Part shown: positions 1 to 6,333 of the stretch, piece by piece
How positions within the stretch are numbered: position 1 is the first letter of the stretch
Layout of the letters: each line of letters starts with the position of its first letter
Assembly: GCA_964412845.1 (NCBI GenBank)
Contig: CAYPQM010000202.1
Coordinates: 1-10,118, forward strand
DNA: 10,118 nucleotides
From: JAWWPY01 sp964412845
Lineage (GTDB): Bacteria > Actinomycetota > Actinomycetes > Streptosporangiales > Streptosporangiaceae
Reading direction: 5' to 3'
The notes under the pieces: generated by a model
The model's database searches: none
What the model was told of the DNA's origin: nothing
The model's input: the letters and a program-made list of their open reading frames with translations, nothing else
Program-made: the position numbers and the translations under genes

Positions 1-28
1 GGGCGACGACGCTCGGGGCGACATCCAC

Positions 29-33
29 AGGAG
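29..33 (+). promoter_or_regulatory. Ribosome binding site of the sugar-binding protein gene
   Basis: AGGAG lies at 29-33. It directly abuts the ATG at 34 (no spacer) but is six bases before the in-frame ATG at 40, so it favours 40 as the true start. The first 28 bases hold nothing else I can identify; the operon promoter must lie upstream of the window. Confidence 0.7.
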
Positions 34-39
34 ATGACC

Positions 40-1335
40 ATGCGCAGCATCCGCAAGAGTGCCGCCATCACCCTGGCGGCGACAGCAGCGCTCGCCCTGG
101 CCGCTTGCGGCGGCAGCGGCGGTGGCAGCACCAGCTCAACGGGGAACACGCACGTGACGCTCACGTGGTGGAACAACGCCACGTCGGGAGATCTCAAGAA
201 CGTCTGGGCCCAGGCGGCCGCCGCGTACCACAAGGCGCACCCGAACGTGACGATCCAGGTCGAGCCGATCCAGAACGAGGCATTCCAGACCAAGGTCCCG
301 GCCGCGCTGGCCGGCAACAACCCACCCGACATCTACCAGCAATGGGGCGGCGGCCAGGAGGCGACCCAGATCCCGTCGGGCAAGGTCACCAACCTGACCC
401 AGTACACCTCGAGCTGGATCAGCGAGGTCGGGCCCGTGGCGCAGGCCTGGCAGGTGAGTGGCAAGCAGTACGGGATTCCGTACGATCTGCACACGGTGGG
501 CTTCTGGTACCGCAAGGACCTGTTCGCCAAGGCCGGCATCGCCAGCCCGCCGACGACCATGACCCAGCTCAACGCCGACGTCACCAAGCTGAAGGCCGCG
601 CATATCGTGCCGATCGCGGTCGGCAGCAAGGACAAATGGCCGGACGCGTTCTGGTGGGAGTACTTCGCCATCCGCGAGTGTCCCACCGCCACCCTCAAGG
701 CGGCCATGAAGGCGGTCAACCTGAACGGCCCGTGCTTCGTGAAGGCAGGCCAGGACCTCACGTCCTTCATGAACACCAAGCCGTTCCAGACGGGCTTCCT
801 GGGCACGGCCGCCCAGGTCGGCGCAGGCAGCTCGGCAGGCCTGGTCGCCAACGGCAAGGCCGCGATGGAACTGCAGGGCGACTGGGATCCAGGCGTCATG
901 ACCCCGCTCACCTCGGACAAGACCGTCACTTCCCAGCTCGGCTGGTTCCCGTTCCCGGCCGTCACTGGGGGCGCCGGTGATCCCACCACCACGCTGGGCG
1001 GGGGGGACGGTTTCTCCTGCACGACCGGGGCAGCGGAGCCAGCCTGCGCCGACTTCCTGAAGTACATCGACAGCCCGGCGGTGCAGGCCAAGGTGGTCGC
1101 GGCCAACGTGGGCCTGCCGGCCAACCCCGCCGCGGCATCGGCGCTGGCCTTGCCGGCCATGAAGCAGGTTCTGACGTACACCGGTGCGGCGCCTTATATC
1201 CAGACCTACTTTGACATCGCCTTCCCGACAAATGTCGGCGTGGCCATCGATGGCGCCATCGCGGACTTCTTCGCCGGGCAGGGAACACCGCAGTCAATCA
1301 TCAGCACGACAAACCAGGCTGCCTCGAGCCAGTGA
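40..1335 (+). CDS. CUT1-type ABC transporter sugar-binding lipoprotein
   Basis: This is an extracellular solute-binding protein (family 1) that captures a carbohydrate outside the membrane and delivers it to the two permeases encoded next. From the ATG at 40 it is 431 residues, a normal family length. It has a basic n-region (RSIRK), a hydrophobic stretch and a lipobox ending in LAAC, so Cys23 should be lipidated and anchor the protein in the membrane; a Gly/Ser linker follows. The TWWNNATSGD segment near the mature N-terminus, the GIPYDLHTVGFWYRKDLF region and the late GDWDPG motif are typical of CUT1 binding proteins. Four further cysteines (about residues 214, 232, 327, 336) are spaced so that two local disulfides are possible. 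The substrate cannot be told from sequence; oligosaccharide is the family norm. The stop overlaps the next start by four bases. Confidence 0.93.
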   Translation: MRSIRKSAAITLAATAALALAACGGSGGGSTSSTGNTHVTLTWWNNATSGDLKNVWAQAAAAYHKAHPNVTIQVEPIQNEAFQTKVPAALAGNNPPDIYQQWGGGQEATQIPSGKVTNLTQYTSSWISEVGPVAQAWQVSGKQYGIPYDLHTVGFWYRKDLFAKAGIASPPTTMTQLNADVTKLKAAHIVPIAVGSKDKWPDAFWWEYFAIRECPTATLKAAMKAVNLNGPCFVKAGQDLTSFMNTKPFQTGFLGTAAQVGAGSSAGLVANGKAAMELQGDWDPGVMTPLTSDKTVTSQLGWFPFPAVTGGAGDPTTTLGGGDGFSCTTGAAEPACADFLKYIDSPAVQAKVVAANVGLPANPAAASALALPAMKQVLTYTGAAPYIQTYFDIAFPTNVGVAIDGAIADFFAGQGTPQSIISTTNQAASSQ

Positions 1336-2312
1336 TCCACCCGAACAGCGCTACGGCTACGGCGGAGACCTCCGCCGTAGCCGTAGCGCCTGCCACCCGG
1401 CCGGCCCGCCGTTCCCGGGGACTGCGCAGGAAGCTTGAGCTGACCCTGCTGCTGAGCCCGGCGCTGCTGCTGTTCATCGGGTTCGTGCTGCTGCCGATTG
1501 GCATCGCCGCCTATGACGGGCTGTATCACTGGACCGGCTTCGGGCCGCTGAGCGGATTCGCGGGCCTGCACAACTACCGGGTCGCGCTGTCGGACCCCGT
1601 CTTCCAGCATGCGCTCCTGCACAACGTGCTCATCGCCGTCCTGTCCATCGTCATCCAGCTCCCGATCAGCATCGGGGTGGCCCTGCTGCTGAACCGCCGG
1701 ATCCGGGGACGGTCGCTGCTGCGCTTGCTGGTGTTCGCGCCGTATGTCCTGTCACAGGCGATAACCGCGGTCATGTGGGCGCTGCTGCTCCAGCCCGGCG
1801 GGTTCGTGGACGAGGTCATGAAGGCGGTCGGCCTCGGCGGTCTCGTCCAGCTGTGGCTGGCCAACCTGCACATCGTGCTTTACACGATGTTCCTGGTGCT
1901 CACCTGGCAGTTCATCGGCTTCGGGATCATCCTGCTGCTGGCCGGGCTGCAGGGTATCCCCGCCGAGCTGAACGAGGCGGCCGCGCTGGACGGCGCGTCG
2001 GCCTGGGAGACGACGCGGCGGATCACGCTCCCGCTGCTCGGCCCGACGATAAGAATCTTGATGTTCCTGTCGATCGTCGGTTCGCTGCAGGTGTTCGACG
2101 TGGTGTGGATCATGACTGGCGGCGGGCCCGCGAACGCGTCGAGCACGATGGCGACGTACCTGGTCAACCGCGGCTTCCAGAGCTACGAGTTCGGCTATGG
2201 CAGCGCGGTCGCGGTCATCATGTTCGTCATCTGCTTCGCGTTCGCGCTGGTGTACCAGCGATTCGTGCTGCGCCGGGACACCCGCGGCGCCCTGACCCGT
2301 GCCGTGGGGTGA
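1332..2312 (+). CDS. CUT1 ABC transporter permease, MalF-like
   Basis: This is one half of the membrane channel of the sugar importer. It has 326 residues, starting at a GTG that overlaps the upstream TGA (GTGA), so translation is probably coupled. I see a basic cytoplasmic N-terminus (RRSRGLRRK, residues 26-34), a first membrane helix at about 37-58, and further hydrophobic segments near 96-120, 129-153, 181-206, 241-262 and 291-310. The EAA loop that docks on the ATPase is at 215-234 (EAAALDGASAW, then ITLP), and the MTGGGPANAS motif at 261-270 is characteristic of MalF-type subunits. Codons 6-20 are a near-perfect DNA palindrome that forces two rare GTA codons. A CTG at 1440, six bases after AGGAAG, is a possible alternative start, but it would remove the basic residues before helix 1, so I prefer 1332. 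Confidence 0.92.
   Translation: MIHPNSATATAETSAVAVAPATRPARRSRGLRRKLELTLLLSPALLLFIGFVLLPIGIAAYDGLYHWTGFGPLSGFAGLHNYRVALSDPVFQHALLHNVLIAVLSIVIQLPISIGVALLLNRRIRGRSLLRLLVFAPYVLSQAITAVMWALLLQPGGFVDEVMKAVGLGGLVQLWLANLHIVLYTMFLVLTWQFIGFGIILLLAGLQGIPAELNEAAALDGASAWETTRRITLPLLGPTIRILMFLSIVGSLQVFDVVWIMTGGGPANASSTMATYLVNRGFQSYEFGYGSAVAVIMFVICFAFALVYQRFVLRRDTRGALTRAVG
1348..1389 (+). repeat. Perfect 20-bp inverted repeat, 2-nt loop, inside permease N-terminus
   Basis: The left arm 1348-1367 is the exact reverse complement of the right arm 1370-1389, leaving only AC (1368-1369) between them; a real RNA loop would open a few more bases. The arm itself contains a short direct repeat (CTACGG twice). The structure begins 13 bases after the permease GTG codon and lies between the binding-protein and permease messages. 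Strong hairpins here are known in other sugar ABC operons to protect the upstream binding-protein mRNA or to lower permease translation. That role is inferred for this site. No T-run follows, so it is not a standard terminator. Confidence 0.9.
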
Positions 2313-2317
2313 GGTAA

Positions 2318-3199
2318 GTGACCGCGACCCTGGAGGCGCCCACGGTCCAGCCCAGCCCGACCGGCCGTCCTGGCCGGCGGAAGATCTCAGCGGTGACACC
2401 GTTCACCTACCTGGTGGCACTGCTCATCGTGGGTATCACTGTGGTCCCGCTGCTTTTCGTGATCGTGGACGGCTTCCGGTCCAACGCGCAGATCAACACG
2501 TCACCCACGGGGCTGCCCCACCCGTGGGTCTGGCACAACTACAGTTCCCTGCTCACCTCCTCGGCCTTCTGGCAGCCCCTCGGCAACAGCGCGCTGATCG
2601 CGGTGATCGCGACCGCGCTGGTGGTCGGGCTCGGCTCGATGGCGGCATTCGCGCTTTCCCGGTACTCGTTCAAGGGCCGCGAAGCCATCTACCTGCTGTT
2701 CGCTGTCGGGCTGCTGTTCCCGATCAATGCGGCATCGCTGCCGCTCTACGTGCTGCTGCAAAAGATCGGCCTGCTCGACAACCTGCTCGGCGTGGCACTC
2801 CCCGAGGCCGCGTTCCAGCTGCCCATCACCATCGTGATCCTGCGGCCGTTCATGCGCGCGATCTCCGGTGAGATCGAGGACGCCGCCGTGGTGGATGGCG
2901 CCAGCCGGTTCCGGTTCTTCTGGCGGATCCTGCTGCCGCTGTCCCGGCCCGCGCTGGCCACGGTCTCGGTACTGGCGTTCGTCGTGAGCTGGAACACCTA
3001 CCTGCTCCCGTTGCTCGTGTTCACCAGCCAGCAGCACTTCACCCTGCCTCTGGCGGTGGCGACCTTCCAGACGCAGTACGCCCAGGACACAGCCAAGATT
3101 CTCGCCTTCACGGCACTGTCAATGGTGCCCGCACTGGGCTGCTTCGTCCTCGCCGAGCGACACCTCGTCGGCGGTTTCTCCGGCGCGGTCAAAGGCTGA
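2318..3199 (+). CDS. CUT1 ABC transporter permease, MalG-like
   Basis: This is the second channel subunit of the sugar importer, 293 residues long. It starts at a GTG five bases after the upstream stop; GAGG at 2311-2314, which overlaps that stop, can serve as ribosome binding site. After a 28-residue polar N-terminus there are about six hydrophobic segments (near 29-50, 90-115, 122-146, 159-177, 211-236 and 262-279). The EAA loop is at 187-207 (EDAAVVDGAS, then ILLP). FVVSWNTYLLPLLV at 221-234 and the C-terminal RHLVGGFSGAVKG are typical of MalG-type subunits. It is the last gene of the operon; neither an ATPase nor a glycoside hydrolase follows, so the importer probably uses an ATPase encoded elsewhere (MsiK type in actinobacteria). 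Confidence 0.93.
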   Translation: MTATLEAPTVQPSPTGRPGRRKISAVTPFTYLVALLIVGITVVPLLFVIVDGFRSNAQINTSPTGLPHPWVWHNYSSLLTSSAFWQPLGNSALIAVIATALVVGLGSMAAFALSRYSFKGREAIYLLFAVGLLFPINAASLPLYVLLQKIGLLDNLLGVALPEAAFQLPITIVILRPFMRAISGEIEDAAVVDGASRFRFFWRILLPLSRPALATVSVLAFVVSWNTYLLPLLVFTSQQHFTLPLAVATFQTQYAQDTAKILAFTALSMVPALGCFVLAERHLVGGFSGAVKG

Positions 3200-3223
3200 C
3201 CCGGCCGCACTGCCCTCGCCATT

Positions 3224-3281
3224 CATTAGTGGTTAAGTTTCTTACCCCTCCAGGGGAGGAAAACTAACCACTAATGCTTTT
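3224..3281. terminator. Long hairpin between convergent genes, likely transcription terminator
   Basis: CATTAGTGGTTA at 3224-3235 pairs perfectly with 3265-3276. The stem continues, after one bulged A, through GTTT/AAAC and, after mismatches and G-T wobbles, CCCC/GGGG around a TCCA loop at 3249-3252. On the + strand it is followed by CTTTTC, a short T-run that fits intrinsic termination of the ABC operon. Read from the other strand the same hairpin would terminate the convergent diguanylate cyclase gene, whose TAG stop (3271-3273) lies within the right arm, but no T-run follows on that side. The AT-rich arms stand out against the GC-rich surroundings. Confidence 0.7.
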
Positions 3282-4171
3282 CGAGCGTCACGGGCGGACG
3301 GGCGCGCTTGCCGGAGTACATGGCCTGGTCGGCCCACCGCAGGGCATCGTCGGCCAGGTCACCGGACGACGCGAGGTGGGCGCCAACGGTGGCCGTGACC
3401 CGGACCGAGCGCCCGTGAATGAGGTGCGGTTCGGCGAGTGCGGCGGTGATCCGCGCGGCCAGCGCAGTCAGCGCGTCGGCGGTGATCCGCGGCACGGTGA
3501 CAGCGAATTCGTCACCACCGAGCCTGGCCACCGTGTCCTGGGGCCGGACCTGGTCACCGAGGCGGCGCGCGGTGGTGAGCAGCACCTCATCGCCGGCGTC
3601 ATGGCCGTAGGTGTCATTGACCTGCTTGAACCCATCCAGATCGAGGTACAGGACACCGACGTCAGCACCGGCAGGCCGGCCGCTGCGCCGGGTCAGCGCC
3701 CCGGTCAGCCGGGCGGCAAAGAGGTCACGGTTCGCCACGCCGGTGAGCGGGTCGTGGGCCGCCTGGTGGGCCAGCGCCTGCTCGGCCATCTTGCGCCGGG
3801 TGATGTTGACATGGGATGCGACCGCGCCACGTATCGGCCGGGCCAGCGGGGGTGATCCGCAACAGGAACCACCGGTTCGCCGCCGGCGACGGGCACGGGT
3901 ACTCCATCTCGTGCTGGACCGTCTCGCCAGCCAGGACGCGGCGCAGGCCGACGGCGGCCAGGTGCGCGTCTTCGCAGCCCGCAGTGGCGGAGCGGGCACA
4001 CAGGTCCAGGTAGTTCACGCCCACCCCGGTGCGATCCGGGTGGCCGCCGTTGTCCAGGGCGAACATCCGCCAGGTGCGGTTCACCGCCACGATCGACCCG
4101 GCATCGTCCAGCACCGCCGTGCCGTCCGGCAGCGCGTCAAGCACCGCGCCCGCCAACGCGCCGCTCATCAT
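3271..4171 (-). pseudogene. PAS-GGDEF diguanylate cyclase, interrupted by a one-base frameshift
   Basis: If intact, this protein would make cyclic di-GMP from two GTP under control of a PAS sensor. The PAS half reads in one frame from an ATG at 4171 (or 4168), preceded by GGGAG at 4181-4177. The GGDEF half reads in another frame to the TAG at 3271. The span is 901 bases, i.e. 299 residues plus stop plus one extra base. Removing one base from the G5 run at 3848-3852 joins WFLLRITP to LARPIRGAVASHVNIT, the usual PAS end of this family. In the joined protein the PAS covers about residues 3-125 and GGDEF about 133-299. The latter has DPLTGVANR, the metal Asp in YLDLDGF (177), the inhibitory-site RPQD (209-212) and an intact GGDEF (218-222). 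There are no membrane segments, so it is cytoplasmic. It may be a genuine pseudogene or a sequencing error; all catalytic motifs being intact suggests the latter or a recent event. Confidence 0.85.
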
Positions 4172-4189
4172 CGGAACTCCCGGCCAACC

Positions 4190-4290
4190 GAGCGATAAAA
4201 CGCGTGGATTATCCCCGCTATTTGACAACTATATGACCTATCCGAAATCCCAGCATTTTCTATATGCCGGTTGTACCGTGATAGCCCGAT
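4190..4290 (-). promoter_or_regulatory. AT-rich upstream region, probable promoter of the diguanylate cyclase gene
   Basis: The 154-bp gap between the cyclase and VOC genes holds no ORF of note but is far richer in A+T than the genes around it. On the - strand, GATAAT at 4213-4208 is a good -10 candidate about 37 bases before the ATG; a matching -35 is not evident. TATAGT at 4235-4230 is another -10 candidate. An interrupted palindrome, CGGT-TGT-ACCG, lies at 4268-4278 and could be an operator, but this is speculative. Confidence 0.35.
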
Positions 4291-4325
4291 ATGTGATGGG
4301 CTTGAATAGGCGCGCGCGCAGAGGT

Positions 4326-4796
4326 TCAGAGCCTGAGCGGTCGAATGGGCGCGGCCACCAGGGACGGGTCGCTGCGCCAGTCGACCCCGGGGACGTCGAC
4401 GTACAACTCGATCTCGTTGCCGTCCGGATCGGCGATGTAGAGGCTGTGCGTCACGGTGTGGTCGCTGGCGCCCAGCACAGTGACCTGGCTCGCCTCCAGG
4501 GCGGCGAGCGCTTCGCGCAACTCGTCATCGCTGTCACCGATCTTCAGGCCGAAGTGGTACAGCCCGACCCTGCGCCCAGGCGGTAGCGCCGCCGCGTCCT
4601 CTCCCACCTCGATGAGCAGGAGCTCATGGTGGGTGCGCCCGGATGGGGCCGAGAACGCCGCCGCCCGGAAAGGCAGCGGTGCGTCGTCTGGGCCACCGAT
4701 GATCTGCCGCCAGCCGAGCACGTCACGGTAGAACGCCGCGGACCGCTCGAGGTTGCGGACGTACAAGACCAGGTGACCGAGTTCTTTGATTTCCAC
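4326..4796 (-). CDS. VOC-family protein, extradiol dioxygenase / glyoxalase fold
   Basis: This is a small cytoplasmic metalloenzyme of the vicinal-oxygen-chelate superfamily; the closest match I recall is catechol 2,3-dioxygenase-like proteins. With the GTG at 4796 it has 156 residues, typical of a VOC protein with two paired beta-alpha-beta-beta-beta units. GHLVLYVRNLERSAAFYRDVLGW starts the fold, and the expected metal ligands are His8, His81 (LYHFGLKI) and Glu130 (DPDGNEIEL). The start is chosen because GGAG lies five bases upstream and the conserved fold begins at once. The frame stays open back to an ATG at 4934, but that extension is Pro/Ala-rich and has no good ribosome binding site. 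Ring cleavage is possible but isomerase, lyase or binding roles are equally open in this superfamily. The gene is divergent from the monooxygenase at 4997 and may share its regulation. Confidence 0.88.
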   Translation of the reverse strand: MEIKELGHLVLYVRNLERSAAFYRDVLGWRQIIGGPDDAPLPFRAAAFSAPSGRTHHELLLIEVGEDAAALPPGRRVGLYHFGLKIGDSDDELREALAALEASQVTVLGASDHTVTHSLYIADPDGNEIELYVDVPGVDWRSDPSLVAAPIRPLRL

Positions 4797-4801
4797 TGGT
4801 G

Positions 4802-4805
4802 CTCC
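4802..4805 (-). promoter_or_regulatory. Ribosome binding site that sets the VOC start
   Basis: GGAG on the - strand (4805-4802) is five bases from the GTG at 4796. It supports this start over the in-frame ATG 46 codons upstream at 4934. Confidence 0.6.
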
Positions 4806-4938
4806 AGGAGGGCAGACGGGGCTGGCGGCCGGCTGCGCGTTAGGGCTGGTGGGGCTGGGGGCGACGGACCAACACGCTGACGCTAACCGGCGGCCCCGCT
4901 GGTCTATGCCCGATCCGGGTCGTGCGTCTGGCATCCGG

Positions 4939-4991
4939 AGATTAATCTACTATATACATAGGAATTATAGGTGACCGGAATGCTGGAGGGG
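4939..4991. promoter_or_regulatory. AT-rich divergent promoter/operator island and monooxygenase RBS
   Basis: The 200-bp gap between the VOC gene and the monooxygenase gene is GC-rich except for 4939-4970. That island holds a perfect 10-bp palindrome, AGATTAATCT (4939-4948), and an adjacent near-palindrome, CTATATACATAG (4950-4961). CTATA (4950-4954) also mirrors TATAG (4966-4970). On the - strand, TATAAT at 4969-4964 is a consensus -10 for the VOC gene, though no good -35 is visible. The + strand -10 could be TATACA (4953-4958) or TTATAG (4965-4970). GGAGGGG at 4985-4991 is the ribosome binding site of the monooxygenase, five bases before its ATG. The palindromes suggest a dimeric repressor site controlling both genes; none is encoded in the window. 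Confidence 0.45.
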
Positions 4992-4996
4992 TCGTC

Positions 4997-6193
4997 ATGC
5001 CCATCGAGTTCCTCGGCATGGGGGGCACGAATGACCGCTCGGAGACGCGGGCACGCTCCGGGCCAGCCATCGACAAGGAGTACACGCTGCGCCTGGCCCG
5101 GGCCCATGAGGAGCACGGCTGGGACCGGGTGCTGTTCGGTTACAGCTCGGCCAGCCCGGACGGCGACCAGGTCGCCGCGTATGTGGCCGCGCATACCAGC
5201 ACCCTCCAGTTGCTGCTCGCGCACCGGCCCGGGGTGACGTTCCCCACGCACACCGCGCGCATGCTCGCCACGCTGGACCAGTTCAGCGACGGCCGGCTCA
5301 CCGTGCACATCATCACCGGCGGCAACGACACCGAGCAGCGACGCGAGGGTGACTACCTGACGCACGACGAGCGGTATGAGCGCACAGGTGAGTACATCGA
5401 GATCTTGCGGGAGGCATGGACCGCGCGGCAGCCGTTCGGGTACGAGGGGCGTCATTACCGGTTCGCGGACTTCGTCAGTGACGTGTTCCCGGTGCAGCAG
5501 CCACAGATCCCGATCTCGTTCGGCGGATCCTCCCCCGCCGCCTACCTCGTCGGCGCCGCCGCGGCCGACATCTACTGCCTGTGGGGCGAACCGCTCGCCG
5601 ACACCGCCGAGCAGATCGCGTCGATCACTGAACTGGCGCGCGCCGCCGGGCGGCCGCACCGGCCCCGGATCCAGGTCGCGTTCCGGCCGATCATCGCCCC
5701 CACGGAGAAACTCGCCTGGGAGAAGGCGCACCGCATCCTCGGCGAGATCGAGGCGCGGAAGGCAGCGGCCGGCGGGCAGGCCGGGCCGCGGCGGATCAGC
5801 GGGCCGCCACAGAACACCGGGTCGCAGCGACTGCTCGCCGTCGCCGCGCGCGGGGAGAAGTTTGACCGCGCGCTGTGGACCGCCACCGCAGCAGCCACCG
5901 GCGGAGCCGGGAATTCCAATGCGCTGGTCGGCACCCCGGAGACGGTGGCCCAGGCCCTGCTCGACTATGTCGATCTCGGCGTGGACATCCTGTCGATGCG
6001 CGGCTATGACATCCTGGCCGACGCCATTGACGTCGGCCAGCACGTTATCCCGCTGGTACGCCAGGAGGTGGCCGCCCGGGACCGCGAGCGCGCGGCGAAT
6101 ACAGCCGGCGGCGCGGCAGCCGGCCCAGCCGGCCACGCCGCGCTGGCGCCGACCGGCGCCGCGGCAGTAGCGCCAGGCGCCGGGTTTCGGTGA
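4997..6193 (+). CDS. LLM-class flavin-dependent monooxygenase, SsuD-like
   Basis: This is a cytoplasmic TIM-barrel enzyme that would use reduced FMN and oxygen to oxidise a small organic substrate. It has 398 residues against about 380 for E. coli SsuD. Matches to SsuD run throughout: HRPGVTFPTHTARMLATLDQ (76-95), ITGGN (106-110), HDERYERTGEYIEILREAW (123-141), FGGSSPAAY (175-183), LWGEP (195-199), ALVGTPETVA (309-318) and the GYDIL end of the barrel (336-340). From memory of E. coli SsuD, Cys54, Arg226, His228 and Arg297 are replaced here (no Cys in 50-57; Ala228, Arg230; Thr near 299-301) and only the Tyr331 equivalent (Tyr337) remains, so an alkanesulfonate substrate is doubtful. About 35 C-terminal residues are Ala/Gly/Pro-rich and fall outside the fold. 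A reduced-flavin partner could be the FMN reductase at 9692. Confidence 0.9.
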   Translation: MPIEFLGMGGTNDRSETRARSGPAIDKEYTLRLARAHEEHGWDRVLFGYSSASPDGDQVAAYVAAHTSTLQLLLAHRPGVTFPTHTARMLATLDQFSDGRLTVHIITGGNDTEQRREGDYLTHDERYERTGEYIEILREAWTARQPFGYEGRHYRFADFVSDVFPVQQPQIPISFGGSSPAAYLVGAAAADIYCLWGEPLADTAEQIASITELARAAGRPHRPRIQVAFRPIIAPTEKLAWEKAHRILGEIEARKAAAGGQAGPRRISGPPQNTGSQRLLAVAARGEKFDRALWTATAAATGGAGNSNALVGTPETVAQALLDYVDLGVDILSMRGYDILADAIDVGQHVIPLVRQEVAARDRERAANTAGGAAAGPAGHAALAPTGAAAVAPGAGFR

Positions 6194-6333
6194 CCGGCGC
6201 GGGTCCATGGGGCGACACGGGGCCCAGGTCTCCGGCGGGTCCCGGTGACCGGCGCGAGTCCCGGTGAGCGGCGCGAGTCCCGGTGAGCGGCGCGGATCCA
6301 CATGATGGCGGGATCCCGGTGACCGGCGCGGCC
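6188..6333 (+). repeat. Degenerate 18-19-nt tandem repeat array between two genes
   Basis: The unit CCCGGTGACCGGCGCGAGT occurs at 6241-6259, with one or a few changes at 6260-6278 and 6279-6297, again at 6315-6333, and as a core copy at 6188-6204. Degenerate 17-18-nt copies fill 6223-6240 and 6298-6314. The unit contains CCGGT-G-ACCGG, a short palindrome that is perfect in the copies at 6241 and 6315. The first copy includes the monooxygenase stop codon and the last provides the GTG of the next gene. As the unit is not a multiple of three, each copy offers GTGA in a shifting frame. It may be an operator array or simply slippage-expanded spacer. Confidence 0.85.

Noticed and set aside
333..1181. 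Open frame on the - strand (282 codons) opposite the sugar-binding protein
   Set aside because: It is antisense to a confident gene, with no ribosome binding site or recognisable domain.
1440..1442. CTG start for the first permease, which would put the palindrome in a leader
   Set aside because: AGGAAG is well spaced, but starting here removes the basic residues that precede the first helix in this family, and CTG starts are rare.
3224..3276. Miniature transposon (MITE) formed by the 12-bp inverted arms
   Set aside because: It is only 53 bp with no visible target duplication on either side; a terminator explains the position between convergent genes better.
4222..4227. Perfect TTGACA on the + strand as a -35 box
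   Set aside because: No acceptable -10 lies 16-18 bases downstream, and the next genes there are on the other strand.
4797..4934. 46-codon N-terminal extension of the VOC protein
   Set aside because: It has a Pro/Ala-rich sequence outside the fold and no good ribosome binding site at 4934, whereas GGAG is well placed for the GTG at 4796.
4971..5237. 88-codon frame from a GTG right after the AT-rich island (possible leaderless leader peptide)
   Set aside because: It overlaps the monooxygenase start in another frame, is Ser/Arg-rich without a Cys run or other leader-peptide feature, and the monooxygenase has its own strong ribosome binding site.
4904..6301. Long open frame on the - strand (465 codons) opposite the monooxygenase
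   Set aside because: It runs antisense to a clearly recognised enzyme, has an Arg/Pro/Gly-rich translation with no family resemblance, and is an expected by-product of GC-rich third positions.
6188..6333. CRISPR array
   Set aside because: Units are 18-19 nt and contiguous with no unique spacers, and no cas gene is present.
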